Origin: Pseudoflavonifractor sp. 60
GTDB lineage: Bacteria; Bacillota; Clostridia; Oscillospirales; Oscillospiraceae
NCBI RefSeq assembly: GCF_009911645.1
Contig: NZ_QWKI01000036.1
Location: 1-64,000 of the forward strand
Length of the DNA: 64,000 bases
Direction of reading: 5' to 3'
The translations under genes were made by a program, and so were the position numbers. Shown here in pieces: positions 40,354-49,397 of the stretch; within the stretch, counting starts at the first letter, position 1; every line of letters begins with the position of its first letter. Below the pieces are notes generated by a model. The model was not told the origin of the DNA. It searched no databases and worked only from the letters and a program-made list of their open reading frames with translations.

Positions 40354-40547
40354 AGCAGCATACCTCCGTTGTTTTTGTCCAGCCACGCTTGCAGCGCAGC
40401 ACGGTTAATGCGGACGTTCCGCCCCAGGCGGATAGCGGGGAAGTCCTCCCGGTGGGTCAGCTGGTACACCGTATCCCGGCCCAGCTGAAGCAGCTCCGCC
40501 GCCTGAGAGACGGTCAGCAGCATCGGGTTTTCCTTGATGTTCGGCAT
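40350..40547 (-). CDS. AlpA/excisionase-like HTH protein
   Basis: 65 residues: LTVSQAAELLQLGRDTVYQL, then DFPAIRLGRNVRINRAALQA, a MerR-like winged HTH of the AlpA/Xis group. It probably acts as excisionase or activator of the satellite. It is first in the long early operon (AlpA, small protein, primase) and starts 5 bases after the Cro-like gene. Confidence 0.85.
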   Translation of the reverse strand: MPNIKENPMLLTVSQAAELLQLGRDTVYQLTHREDFPAIRLGRNVRINRAALQAWLDKNNGGMLL

Positions 40548-40551
40548 GGTC

Positions 40552-40749
40552 TCAGCTCCTTTCGATGATGTCCGCGCCCAGGACAGCCGCCAGCTTTCGG
40601 GCCGTCTCCGCAGAACAGCTTTTCCCGGTCTTGACAGCGGAGATAGTCACCCGGCTCACCCCGGTCTTCTCCGCCAGCCGCTTCACACTCAGGTCCTCTC
40701 TGGCCAGCGCCGCAGCAAACGCCACTCGGTCTATTCGCATTTTGTTCAC
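40552..40749 (-). CDS. Cro-like XRE regulator
   Basis: 65-residue lone HTH (LSVKRLAEKTGVSRVTISAV, CSAETARKLAAVLGADI). It is divergent from the large repressor at 40885; together they make a classic CI/Cro-type switch. An AT-rich 135-base gap holds both promoters. Confidence 0.85.
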   Translation of the reverse strand: MNKMRIDRVAFAAALAREDLSVKRLAEKTGVSRVTISAVKTGKSCSAETARKLAAVLGADIIERS

Positions 40750-40884
40750 CTCCTTTTACTTTTGACTGCACGCTGATAGTATCACAGTCAAAAGCAAAAG
40801 TCAAGATTGTTTAACAGTCTTTTGTAAAATTTTTTGTTGCGTTTTTCATTTTGCCGTGGTATGCTATTTATGGAGGTGTATAGA

Positions 40885-41499
40885 GTGACTACTGGACAGC
40901 GCATAAAGGAGGTACGGAAAGCGGCCGGAATGACACAAAAGGAGCTAGCCGGAAAACTTGGCTTAGCCTATCAAACTCTCGCTCAGTGGGAAAATGATCT
41001 ACGCAAACCGAAAATTGAGACGCTGGAACGGATATCTATTGTTCTTAGGGTACCAGTTAAGCAAATTTTGGATGAACCGTCTTGGTTACACGAAAATCTT
41101 CGGTTTTATCGGGATATTGATGGCGTATCACGTAATAAGTTATCGGCAGAAACTGGCATTCCTGTTTCTATAATTAAGACCTATGAAGATCCTTGCAGTA
41201 GCCGATTTATTACTGAAGAATATTTGCAGAAAATAGCGGATTATTTTCAAGTACCGCACGAACGAGTGCTTGGGTATTCGGCCACTTATGAGGATATGGT
41301 GAAGCGATTCTCGGAAGACAAAGCACCCTCGACAACCACTTCTGTCACCACACTCCCTGAGGATGTGCAGCGCGTGGCAAGCTCCATGGAGCAGATGAAT
41401 GAAGAGGGCCGGGGGAAGGTGGTGGACTACGCCGAAGACCTGGAGGCGTCAGGCCGATATAAAAAACGTGGTGCGGCTAGAATGGGCAAAGAGGCGTAA
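40885..41499 (+). CDS. double-HTH XRE repressor of the satellite
   Basis: 204 residues from a GTG at 40885 with GGAGG at 40872-40876; longer frames lack a ribosome site. Two HTH regions are visible: residues 1-60 (MTQKELAGKLGLAYQTLAQW) and about 72-130 (GVSRNKLSAETGIPVSIIKT), then a linker and a helical end. It is probably the master repressor controlling the early operon; no LexA-like autoprotease motif is seen, so induction may depend on another protein. Confidence 0.85.
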   Translation: MTTGQRIKEVRKAAGMTQKELAGKLGLAYQTLAQWENDLRKPKIETLERISIVLRVPVKQILDEPSWLHENLRFYRDIDGVSRNKLSAETGIPVSIIKTYEDPCSSRFITEEYLQKIADYFQVPHERVLGYSATYEDMVKRFSEDKAPSTTTSVTTLPEDVQRVASSMEQMNEEGRGKVVDYAEDLEASGRYKKRGAARMGKEA

Positions 41500-41743
41500 C
41501 CAGGAGCGCCCCCAGCGGCGTTTTCCTGTTCCAGAGGGCAAATAGAAGCGCCCGGAATCCAATTCCGCTCATGGTGTCCAAGTTGGACACTGTAGCAGAG
41601 CAAAAAAAGAACCGCGCAAGTGCGGCTAACACTTACGCGGTCAATGTGCACAAATACCAGGACAGTCAATCAAGGCACCAGTGCGCCTATTATTATAGCT
41701 CAGGCGTGCCGTGGTGTCAAGAATACAGGAGGTAATTAACTCT

Positions 41744-42910
41744 ATGGCACGGAAAAACGCAAAGGGCAGCGGGACGATCCGGAAAAAGACAGTCACCCGC
41801 AACGGCAAGCAGTACGAATACTGGGAGGCAAGAGTCACCACGGGGCGGGACCCTGGCACCGGCAAGCAGCTCCAGCGCTCTTTCACAGGCAAGTCGCCGA
41901 AGGAGGTCCGGGAGAAGATGCAGGTGGCGGCGGTGGAGGTCAACCAGGGCACCTACACGGCTCCGCAGCGGCTCACCGTAGGGCAGTGGCTGGACGTGTG
42001 GGCGTCTGACTACCTGGGCAGTGTAAAGCCCGCCACAGCTTCAATTTACCGGGGCAACATCAAGAACCACATTAAGCCCGCGCTGGGGGCTGTCCGCCTC
42101 GATCAGCTCCACCCCCACACTGTCCAGGGATTTGTCAACGGCTTAGAGCTGTCCCCGGCCTCTGTCCAGCTGGCCTATAAGGTGCTCCACATGGCGCTGG
42201 GGAAGGCTGTGGAGCTGGGATACATTCCCCGAAACCCGTCGGAACGGTGTGAGCTCCCCCGGCTGGATCAGAAAGAGATACACCCGCTCGACGATCAACA
42301 GGTAACCGCGCTGCTGGCCGCCGCCAAAGGGAGCGATCTGGAGCACCTTATCACCGTGGCCCTGTTTACCGGCCTCCGCCTGTCTGAGCTGCTGGGCCTC
42401 ACCTGGAGCGCTGTGGACTTCCAGCGGGGCACCATCCACGTCAATAAGCAGCTGGCCAGACTGGAGCACAGAGCGGCGGGGTTGTTCATCTCACCGAAAA
42501 GCGGGAAAGCCCGCACGATCACCGCCGCCCCGTCCGCTCTGGCCGCGCTGAAACGTCAACAGGCCAGGCAAGCGGAAATGCGGCTCCGGGCAGGGCCTGT
42601 GTGGGATAATCCGCACAGACTGGTTTTTACCTCCGCGCTGGGCGGACCGCTGGAGCACTGGACGGCAGAAAGCGGATTCAAGCGCCTTACTGGCCTCGCC
42701 GGTCTGGGGGGTGTGCGCTTCCATGACACCCGCCACACATACGCCGTCAACGCAATCAGGGCCGGGGACAACATCAAGGCCATTCAGGGCAATCTTGGCC
42801 ATGCTACTGCGGCCTTTACTCTGGACCGTTACGTCCACTTCACCGAACAGCTCCAGCGGGACAGCGCGGACCGGATGGAGGGCTTCATAAAGGGCGTTCT
42901 GAATTTATAA
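41744..42910 (+). CDS. int: satellite tyrosine integrase
   Basis: 388 residues from the ATG at 41744 with CAGGAGG. Arm-type AP2-like N-terminus (GSGTIRKKTVTRNGKQYEYW), core-binding domain (LTVGQWLDVWASDYLGSVKP) and a complete catalytic set: LFTGLRLSELLGLTW, HDTRHTYAV, GNLGHATAAF and nucleophile Tyr in DRYVHF. It integrates the 34.4-42.9 kb element. Confidence 0.93.
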   Translation: MARKNAKGSGTIRKKTVTRNGKQYEYWEARVTTGRDPGTGKQLQRSFTGKSPKEVREKMQVAAVEVNQGTYTAPQRLTVGQWLDVWASDYLGSVKPATASIYRGNIKNHIKPALGAVRLDQLHPHTVQGFVNGLELSPASVQLAYKVLHMALGKAVELGYIPRNPSERCELPRLDQKEIHPLDDQQVTALLAAAKGSDLEHLITVALFTGLRLSELLGLTWSAVDFQRGTIHVNKQLARLEHRAAGLFISPKSGKARTITAAPSALAALKRQQARQAEMRLRAGPVWDNPHRLVFTSALGGPLEHWTAESGFKRLTGLAGLGGVRFHDTRHTYAVNAIRAGDNIKAIQGNLGHATAAFTLDRYVHFTEQLQRDSADRMEGFIKGVLNL

Positions 42911-42919
42911 AGGGAAAAA
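42908..42919. other. candidate attachment site (right)
   Basis: The second copy of TAAAGGGAAAAA, overlapping the integrase stop codon, a common attP position. See the left copy at 34423. Confidence 0.3.
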
Positions 42920-43243
42920 GAAAGAGAAAACGGCATAAGAAAACCGCCGTACCCCTTGCAAATACTGGGGTTAGGCGGGCTATATCCCGTATCCCTGCGG
43001 TACAGGATGATGCGATTGCTCCGCCGCGCTTCAGGTGCTGCCCGCGCCGGTCAATGGCCCTGGGGTCCTTTGATATGATCGTTTTAACGGAACGGGGATA
43101 AGGGTTCACCTCCTCCCCTGCAATCCCCGTTCCGCAGGCAGTCTATGCGTCCAAAGCCATGCCGCAGCAAAGTCTCACTTGCATACTGACTATGAGCGGG
43201 AGCCTGTCCCACTGTTTATCAAGGTACAAGGAGGATAGAGCTG
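42920..43243. other. gene-free flank of the satellite
   Basis: No gene is supported. A large stem-loop stands out: GGAACGGGGAT at 43090 pairs with ATCCCCGTTCC ending near 43134 around a 23-base loop. It may belong to an RNA or to the element end. Confidence 0.5.
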
Positions 43244-43510
43244 TCAGAGGGCGAATTGGAGCAGGATGCTGTTGAGGATGATGCGGTCTTCTCCGTCTAG
43301 CTGATCCCTCAGCCTTTGGAGGAGCGCAGCCTGCTTAGGAGCAAGCGCCTTGCGGTAGAGATAGTATTCGTCCGCAACCTTAACCCCGCCACCGTGGCGG
43401 CCCCGCACTGTCTCAATGGGATATGAGCAGGTAAGAATCTCCAGGTCACGGCGGATCGTCGAATTAAAAATATTTTTGTCAAGAACTATGTAAAATTGCT
43501 TTCTTATCAC
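43244..43510 (-). pseudogene. HTH (DeoR/HTH_11-type) regulator, 5'-truncated
   Basis: 88 codons. TIRRDLEILTCSYPIETVRG followed by HGGGVKVADEYYLYRKALAP is the recognition helix and wing of a small HTH_11-type regulator common in clostridial elements, and LDGEDRIILNSILLQFAL is its usual end. The first HTH helices are missing: the start region (MIRKQFYIVLDKNIFN) does not fit the family. The gene seems cut at the junction near 43510. Confidence 0.65.
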
Positions 43511-43680
43511 AGTAAGACCTCCGAAAATCTGAATTTAATTAGACTCAGATCTTCGAGGTGGGGCCCGGGCGGAATGACTGGCCTTGGTGTGGACAATTTG
43601 AGGTGGGTTTTGAAAATTGTGACATTTCGACCCAACTCGACAAAATAAACCGCCAGCGACTTTCCCGGACGCGAAAAAAG

Positions 43681-44325
43681 ATGGCCCAGTTCCTTTCGGA
43701 ATATTGCGGCGAGTATGGGCAGGGCGCCTGCCGCTGTGCCAATCGGGTCAACTACGCGATACAGAATCTGATCTTTCGGATCGGAGAATTTGACGGCAGC
43801 GTCCTCAGCCACACACCCAGGGAGCTGACCTTCAAACTGGTGCGGGACACCAGATTCAGCCATGACAAGTCCCCTTACAACCCTGCGTTCCGGGCGTACA
43901 TCTCGGCCATGGGAAAGCTGCCCATCCCGGTGGGCTACTATGTCATGCTCAAACCGGGCGGACAGTCTTTCCTGGGCGGCGGCCTGTTCGCTGATATGTT
44001 CAAGGACGCCACCAGGATGGTGCGGGATTACATTTCGGAACACGGCGGCGAGTGGGAGACGATCCTCGCTGCCCCGGATTTTCAGGTGTACTTTACCGTA
44101 AACGGTACTGCCCTGAAAAATGTACCGGCTGGCTATGAAAAGGACCATCCACAGGCCAAATATCTGAAGTATAAGAGCTGGTATCTGGAATATCCAGTCC
44201 AAGACAACGAACTGTTGGATGGTGATCGGTTCCTATCTAAAGCAGCGGATGTCTTCCACCGGATGAAGCCGTTTAATGATTACTTGAACAAGGCGCTTAC
44301 GGGCTTCAAAATGCCGGAGAGATAG
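43681..44325 (+). CDS. DUF2461 protein, N-terminus altered
   Basis: At least 214 residues (the frame is open from 43558). The core FKLVRDTRFSHDKSPYNPAF, IPVGYYVMLKPGGQSFLGGG and RMVRDYISEHGGEW is typical DUF2461 (TIGR02453). The expected first ~40 residues are not recognisable, and no good ribosome site precedes 43681, so the gene may be 5'-truncated. It is divergent from the truncated HTH gene, and both cut ends face 43510-43680. Function of the family is unknown. Confidence 0.68.
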   Translation: MAQFLSEYCGEYGQGACRCANRVNYAIQNLIFRIGEFDGSVLSHTPRELTFKLVRDTRFSHDKSPYNPAFRAYISAMGKLPIPVGYYVMLKPGGQSFLGGGLFADMFKDATRMVRDYISEHGGEWETILAAPDFQVYFTVNGTALKNVPAGYEKDHPQAKYLKYKSWYLEYPVQDNELLDGDRFLSKAADVFHRMKPFNDYLNKALTGFKMPER

Positions 44326-44450
44326 TCTCAGAGGGCGAACCCGCAGGAATTACCGAGTAAACGTGAACGGACAAGGCTTGTTGAGCCTTGTCCGTTTGTT
44401 TTATGGAAGCGGGACAAACATTAAATTTTTAGAAAAAGAAGATAGCTGTA

Positions 44451-44479
44451 ACATTTCGCGGACATTTCTCTGCTATACT
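44451..44479 (+). promoter_or_regulatory. response-regulator box and -10 of the sensor operon
   Basis: ACATTT at 44451-44456 and 44462-44467 repeat with an 11-base step, then TATACT at 44474-44479. No -35 box is present; the repeat takes its place, as with OmpR/BceR-type activators. The same arrangement recurs at 46259-46287. Confidence 0.65.
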
Positions 44480-44507
44480 ACCCTCAGCACCCAAAGGAGG
44501 ACAAGCT

Positions 44508-45197
44508 ATGAAACGGATATTGATTGTCGAGGATGACACCCTTTTGAATAAGACGTTGGCCTATAACCTGATTTCCGACGGTTGGGAGGTCACACCGGCC
44601 CTGAACGCCAAAACCGCCGCCGCCCTGCTGGCCGGGGCGGAATATGATCTTATACTGCTGGACATCAATCTGCCGGACGGGAACGGCTACGACCTGTGCC
44701 AGCTTATTAAACCGGAGCACCCAGACACGGTGGTGATCTTCCTGACCGCCAACGACCAGGAGAGTGACCAACTCCGGGGCTATGAGGCGGGGGCTGTGGA
44801 CTACATCACCAAGCCCTTTTCTATCGGGGCCTTACAGCGGAAGATCCGCGCCATGTTCGCCATGCTGGAGCACCACAAGCCGGCAAGGGACATCTACGAT
44901 GACGGCAGGTTGTTCCTGGACTTCTCAGAACAGGCCGCCACCCTAAACGGAAAACCCATCACCCTTTCTCCTATGGAGTACAAGATGCTGTATCTGTTCT
45001 GCAAAAATCCCAGACAGGTCCTGACCCGCCAACGGCTTCTGGAACGGCTGTGGGACGTGGACGAGAAATTTGTGGACGAACATACCCTGACCACCTCCAT
45101 CAGCCGCGTCCGGGGCAAGATCGAGGCGGAGGGCGACACCTACATCAAGACCATTTATGGAATCGGGTATCAGTGGACGGGGGGTGAGCGGAAATGA
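44508..45197 (+). CDS. BceR-like response regulator
   Basis: 229 residues: receiver with LIVEDDTLL, phospho-Asp in LLDINLPDGNGYDL, FLTANDQ, YITKPF; winged-helix DNA-binding end with LSPMEYKMLYLFCKNPRQVL and TIYGIGYQW. It overlaps the kinase gene by 4 bases. With the kinase and ABC genes downstream this is the BceRS-BceAB arrangement, in which antimicrobial peptides induce their own resistance transporter. AAAGGAGG precedes the ATG. Confidence 0.92.
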   Translation: MKRILIVEDDTLLNKTLAYNLISDGWEVTPALNAKTAAALLAGAEYDLILLDINLPDGNGYDLCQLIKPEHPDTVVIFLTANDQESDQLRGYEAGAVDYITKPFSIGALQRKIRAMFAMLEHHKPARDIYDDGRLFLDFSEQAATLNGKPITLSPMEYKMLYLFCKNPRQVLTRQRLLERLWDVDEKFVDEHTLTTSISRVRGKIEAEGDTYIKTIYGIGYQWTGGERK

Positions 45198-46219
45198 GGC
45201 GCATTCCGGTCAAGACGATGTTCTTTCTGGTGGAGACCGGCGCGGCCCTCTCCATGCTGGTCCTCTCCTTCCTTCTCTCCGCCATGACCGGCCAGGGATG
45301 GGTGCTGGCCGCCGGCGTACTGCTGACGGCCTGCGCCCTGGTCTGGCTGTTCCTGCTGACGATGCTTTTTGCCAGGCGGCTGTCCCAGTTCACCAGCGAC
45401 CTGTGCCAAACGATGGACAGCATGATCAGCGGCGGCGAGGAACCCGCCCGGGCCGACGACAGCGAGACCATCTTTGCCCGGATTAGCTACCGTCTCTCCC
45501 GGCTGTACGGCGTCCTTCAGGAGAACCGACGCAAGGTGGACGAGGAGCGGCGGGAGCTGCAAACGCTGGTGTCGGACATCTCTCATCAGGTGAAAACGCC
45601 GGTGAGCAATTTGAAAATGGTGACGGACACCCTGCTGACAAAGCCCGTCACGGAGCAGGAACGTCAGGAGTTTTTACAGGGCATCCGCAGCCAGACGGAC
45701 AAGCTGGAATTTCTGGTGCAGTCCATGGGGAAAGCCTCCCGCCTGGAAACCGGGGCGATCACCCTGGAAAAGAAGGACGGTCCGCTGGTTGACACTCTGG
45801 CCCAGGCCATGAGCGGCATTGTCTACGGGGCGGAGAAAAAGGGAATTTCAGTGGAAGTGCGGTGCCCGGAGGACCTGCGGGTATCCCATGACGGCAAGTG
45901 GACGGCGGAGGCCCTGTTCAATCTGCTGGACAACGCGGTGAAGTACACCCCGACGGGCGGGAAAATCAGCGTGTCAGTGGAGCAGTGGGAGATGTACGTC
46001 AAGCTGGATGTGTCCGACACCGGCAGGGGCATCCTGGAGAGCCGTCAGGCCGCCATCTTCCGGCGCTTCTACCGGGAGGAGGAGGTCCACGATCAGCCGG
46101 GGGTGGGCATCGGCCTGTATCTGGCCCGTGAAATCATAAGCCAGCAGGGCGGCTATATCAAGGTGGCCTCGGAGGTTGGACGGGGGTCGACCTTCTCTGT
46201 GTTCCTACCCAAGCGGTGA
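45194..46219 (+). CDS. BceS-like intramembrane-sensing histidine kinase
   Basis: 341 residues. Two membrane helices (about 11-30 and 36-57) with almost no extracellular loop, then HAMP-less linker, phospho-acceptor His in SDISHQVKTPVSNL, N box LFNLLDNAVKYTPTGG, G boxes DTGRGI and GVGIGLYLAREI. The absence of a sensor loop marks the intramembrane-sensing class, which detects flux through the partner ABC permease rather than ligand directly. Confidence 0.92.
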   Translation: MRRIPVKTMFFLVETGAALSMLVLSFLLSAMTGQGWVLAAGVLLTACALVWLFLLTMLFARRLSQFTSDLCQTMDSMISGGEEPARADDSETIFARISYRLSRLYGVLQENRRKVDEERRELQTLVSDISHQVKTPVSNLKMVTDTLLTKPVTEQERQEFLQGIRSQTDKLEFLVQSMGKASRLETGAITLEKKDGPLVDTLAQAMSGIVYGAEKKGISVEVRCPEDLRVSHDGKWTAEALFNLLDNAVKYTPTGGKISVSVEQWEMYVKLDVSDTGRGILESRQAAIFRRFYREEEVHDQPGVGIGLYLAREIISQQGGYIKVASEVGRGSTFSVFLPKR

Positions 46220-46258
46220 ATCGTTCACAAAAAATTCACAAACAAGCCTCTGATTCGG

Positions 46259-46287
46259 ACATTTCTGAGACATTTGGGTTTTACCAT
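46259..46287 (+). promoter_or_regulatory. response-regulator box upstream of ABC operon
   Basis: ACATTT at 46259-46264 and 46270-46275 with the same 11-base step as at 44451, followed after the same 6-base gap by TACCAT as the -10. Identical geometry at two sites argues for shared control. Confidence 0.65.
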
Positions 46288-46318
46288 AGCTCCAGCATTT
46301 GAAAGGAGCGGATCAACC

Positions 46319-46984
46319 GTGAACGTATTACAGACCATTGACCTGAAAAAACAGTATGGCAGCGAACCCAACATCACCCGTGCCCTGGATGGCGTCAACC
46401 TCTCGGTGGAGCAGGGGGAGTTTGTGGCGGTGGTGGGAACTTCCGGCAGCGGGAAGTCAACCCTTCTCAATATGATGGGCGGGCTGGACACCCCCACCTC
46501 TGGCAGCGTAATCGTCCGTGGGGACGAGCTGGCAAAGAAGAATGACGAGGAGCTGACTATCTTCCGCCGCCGCAACATTGGCTTCATCTTCCAGAACTAC
46601 AATCTGGTGCCCATTCTCAACGTCTATGAGAACATCGTCCTGCCGGTGGAGCTGGACGGCGACACGGTGGATCAGAAATTCATGGACGAGATCGTGAGGA
46701 TGCTGGCCCTGGAGGATAAGCTGCAAAATATGCCAAACAACCTCTCCGGCGGGCAGCAGCAGCGGGTGGCCATCGCCCGGGCCCTGATTACCAAACCGGC
46801 CATCGTCCTGGCCGACGAGCCCACCGGCAATCTGGACAGCAAGACCAGCGCCGATGTGCTGGGCCTGCTCAAGCGCACCAGCACGCAGTTTAACCAGACC
46901 ATCGTGATGATTACCCACAACAACGAGATTGCCCAGCTGGCCGACCGCATCGTGCGGATCGAAGACGGCAAAATCGTAGACTGA
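46319..46984 (+). CDS. ABC transporter ATPase, MacB/BceA type
   Basis: 221 residues from GTG at 46319 (AAAGGAG 10 bases upstream). Walker [14 protein letters not shown] loop [10 protein letters not shown], signature [15 protein letters not shown], Walker [12 protein letters not shown], switch MITHN. It is the only ATPase in a cluster with four permeases, so it probably serves all of them. Confidence 0.95.
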   Translation: MNVLQTIDLKKQYGSEPNITRALDGVNLSVEQGEFVAVVGTSGSGKSTLLNMMGGLDTPTSGSVIVRGDELAKKNDEELTIFRRRNIGFIFQNYNLVPILNVYENIVLPVELDGDTVDQKFMDEIVRMLALEDKLQNMPNNLSGGQQQRVAIARALITKPAIVLADEPTGNLDSKTSADVLGLLKRTSTQFNQTIVMITHNNEIAQLADRIVRIEDGKIVD

Positions 46985-46997
46985 GGAGGCGGCAGCG

Positions 46998-49382
46998 ATG
47001 ACTTGGCCTTTTGAAAATGATACCAGCGCGGTGGAGAAAAGGCTGGCACACCGCAGCATCAAAACCGACAAGCGCCGGAGTATTTTTGTCATCCTCACCA
47101 TCGCCCTGGCCGTCTGTCTCATGGGAACTCTCTGCTTTCTCTACTCCGCCCAGCAGCTGAAGACCCTGGACGGTATCCTGGGGCAGTATCAGGCCGGGTG
47201 CGGCGGGCTGACCCGGGAAGAAGTCACCCGGCTGGCGGATACCGGGAAATTTGAGAAATGGGGCTGTACTATTGAGGTGGGAACCGCCCGCCATGAGGAT
47301 GCTGTTCTGAATATCAGCTTTGTCAGCCTGGAGATGATCGACCTGATGGGCTACGGCAAGATTACCGGGGCATATCCCCAGGCGAAAAATGAGCTGTGCG
47401 TGGAACGCGCCTTTTTCCGCTACTTCAGTCTCTCGGAGGAGATCGGGCAGACCATTGTCCTGGACTTGGGCAATGGTGAAACGTCCTATACCGTCACAGG
47501 CATTCTGGAAACAGAGAACATCAGCCGTATCTTCACAGTTTGGATTTCGGAGTCCGCGGTGGAACCGGAGAGTCCCTATGAGCTCCGTTTCCGCTTTGCC
47601 GGCAGTCAGGGAATGGAACCGGCCCAGCTCCGGGCGGACATTGAGCGATTTTTTGCGGAAATGGGTATCCCGGAGGACCGGACCTTTTACAGCTCCAACT
47701 ACTTTGGCATGGTGGACCTCTACCTGGGGAACGGGATGGAGGTCTACGCTGCGGCGGTCCTGATTGCCGTTGTCTGTGCCATCGTGATTTACAATATCTT
47801 CTACATTTCTGTCATGGGAAAGCTGCGGGAATACGGCCGCCTGAAGGTGCTGGGGACCACGCCCAAGCAGCTCAAGCGGGTGGTGAAACGGGAGCGGCGC
47901 TTCCTGACCGCCGTTGCCATCCCTCTTGGGCTGGTCTGCGCCGTGGTAATCGCGCTGATTGCCGTGCCCGGCTACTGGTCCTGGGGTGACAATATCCGGT
48001 CCGGGGTGGTGGTTTCCCTCCTGACCTATGGGACCGTCCTGATTGCCACCAGAAAACCCATGGCAATGGCGGGGAAGGTCTCCGCTATTGAGGCAATCCG
48101 GACCACCGCGTATTCCCAGCAGCAGGGCCGCAGCGTCTCCAAACAGCTCCATCGCCGCCTGACTATGCCCCGCCTGGCTCTGATGAATTTCTCCCGAAAC
48201 CGGAAAAAGGCGGTTGTAACGGCCCTCTCCCTAAGCCTGACCGGGATTCTTCTTCTCTGCGTTTCTGCCTACGCAAACTCGGTGGATGTAAAGGAAATGG
48301 CCCAGTCTCAATTTGGAGACAGGAGCCAGTATCTTCTGCAATATGAGGATTACGCAGGCAGGGAATTTGTGGAGATGCAGAAGGAAAATCCTCTGGGGCG
48401 GGATCTGCGGGAGGAGCTGGCCGCCCTTCCCGGCGTGGATCATGTCACGGCCTACAGTTTGACCTGTGTGGAGATCCCCGCCATCAGCGCCATTCCGGGC
48501 AACCGGGAGCATGAGCCGTTTGTTGTCAGGGGCATTTCACAGGAGAATATGGCTGAGATGTACGCGGGCGGCGCGGTTCTGGATGGAACGGCGGACTACC
48601 GGCAGCTGCTGGACAGGGACGGCATCCTGGTCTGTCCAGCGGGCAGCGCGCTGAAAGAAATCTACCGGACCGGCTATCAGATTGGAGATACTGTCACCGT
48701 CTCCTGCTACAATGGACTGAGCAAGACCTATACCGTGATGGGGATTGTTCAGGATGTTCAAATCGGTAACTCGTCTCATTTCTTCATTCTGCCCGAAGAA
48801 GAACTATCTGTCCTCTATCCGGAGATTTCGGACTTTACCGGCTATGTAAACCTCCACACAGAACAGGACAGCGGCCAACTGCGGCGGGCGGTGTTCAGCA
48901 CCGTGTCTGACCAACGGGTGGCGGTCTCCGGCCTGGATGACCTGTCCGCCGAGCTGGAGCGTGGACTGCAAGAAGAGCTGGCCCGGGACTACGGCATTCT
49001 GGTTTTCATCTTTGTGTTTTCCCTGATTAACCTGGCCAATACGCTGATTACCAATTTGCTCACCCGCCAGCAGGAGTTCGGCGTGTTCCAGTCCGTGGGC
49101 ATGAGCGGCCGGCAGCTGTCCAACATGCTGTCCTATGAATGCCTGTACTATGTGGGGATTACCCTGCTAGTCACCTTGACGCTGGGGACGGTGTGCAGTC
49201 TGGCCGTGTGCCGGGTGTTCGACCAGATTGGTATGTTCGGAACGCTCACTTACCACTTCCCGGTGCTCCAGGTACTGCTGTTCGGGGCCGCGCTGCTTCT
49301 GGTGCAGGGGGTGTTCTCGGTCTGCGCGGTCCGCTATACCAGAAGGCTGTCTCTGGTGGAGCGGATCAAGGCGACGGACTGA
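46998..49382 (+). CDS. FtsX-type ABC permease 1
   Basis: 794 residues. N-terminal motif [14 protein letters not shown] helix (about 35-55), extracytoplasmic domain, TM triplet (about 250-360), a second anchor ([20 protein letters not shown]), a second large outer domain and a final TM triplet ending VERIKATD. This 8-TM two-halves layout is shared with BceB/YknZ-type transporters for peptide resistance. It is the first of four tandem paralogues sharing the N-terminal motif. Confidence 0.92.
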   Translation: MTWPFENDTSAVEKRLAHRSIKTDKRRSIFVILTIALAVCLMGTLCFLYSAQQLKTLDGILGQYQAGCGGLTREEVTRLADTGKFEKWGCTIEVGTARHEDAVLNISFVSLEMIDLMGYGKITGAYPQAKNELCVERAFFRYFSLSEEIGQTIVLDLGNGETSYTVTGILETENISRIFTVWISESAVEPESPYELRFRFAGSQGMEPAQLRADIERFFAEMGIPEDRTFYSSNYFGMVDLYLGNGMEVYAAAVLIAVVCAIVIYNIFYISVMGKLREYGRLKVLGTTPKQLKRVVKRERRFLTAVAIPLGLVCAVVIALIAVPGYWSWGDNIRSGVVVSLLTYGTVLIATRKPMAMAGKVSAIEAIRTTAYSQQQGRSVSKQLHRRLTMPRLALMNFSRNRKKAVVTALSLSLTGILLLCVSAYANSVDVKEMAQSQFGDRSQYLLQYEDYAGREFVEMQKENPLGRDLREELAALPGVDHVTAYSLTCVEIPAISAIPGNREHEPFVVRGISQENMAEMYAGGAVLDGTADYRQLLDRDGILVCPAGSALKEIYRTGYQIGDTVTVSCYNGLSKTYTVMGIVQDVQIGNSSHFFILPEEELSVLYPEISDFTGYVNLHTEQDSGQLRRAVFSTVSDQRVAVSGLDDLSAELERGLQEELARDYGILVFIFVFSLINLANTLITNLLTRQQEFGVFQSVGMSGRQLSNMLSYECLYYVGITLLVTLTLGTVCSLAVCRVFDQIGMFGTLTYHFPVLQVLLFGAALLLVQGVFSVCAVRYTRRLSLVERIKATD

Positions 49383-49397
49383 AGGAGGTATTTTGCT

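Noticed and set aside
43507-44202. 231-codon minus-strand frame
   Set aside because: Antisense to the DUF2461 gene, whose motifs are clear on the plus strand.
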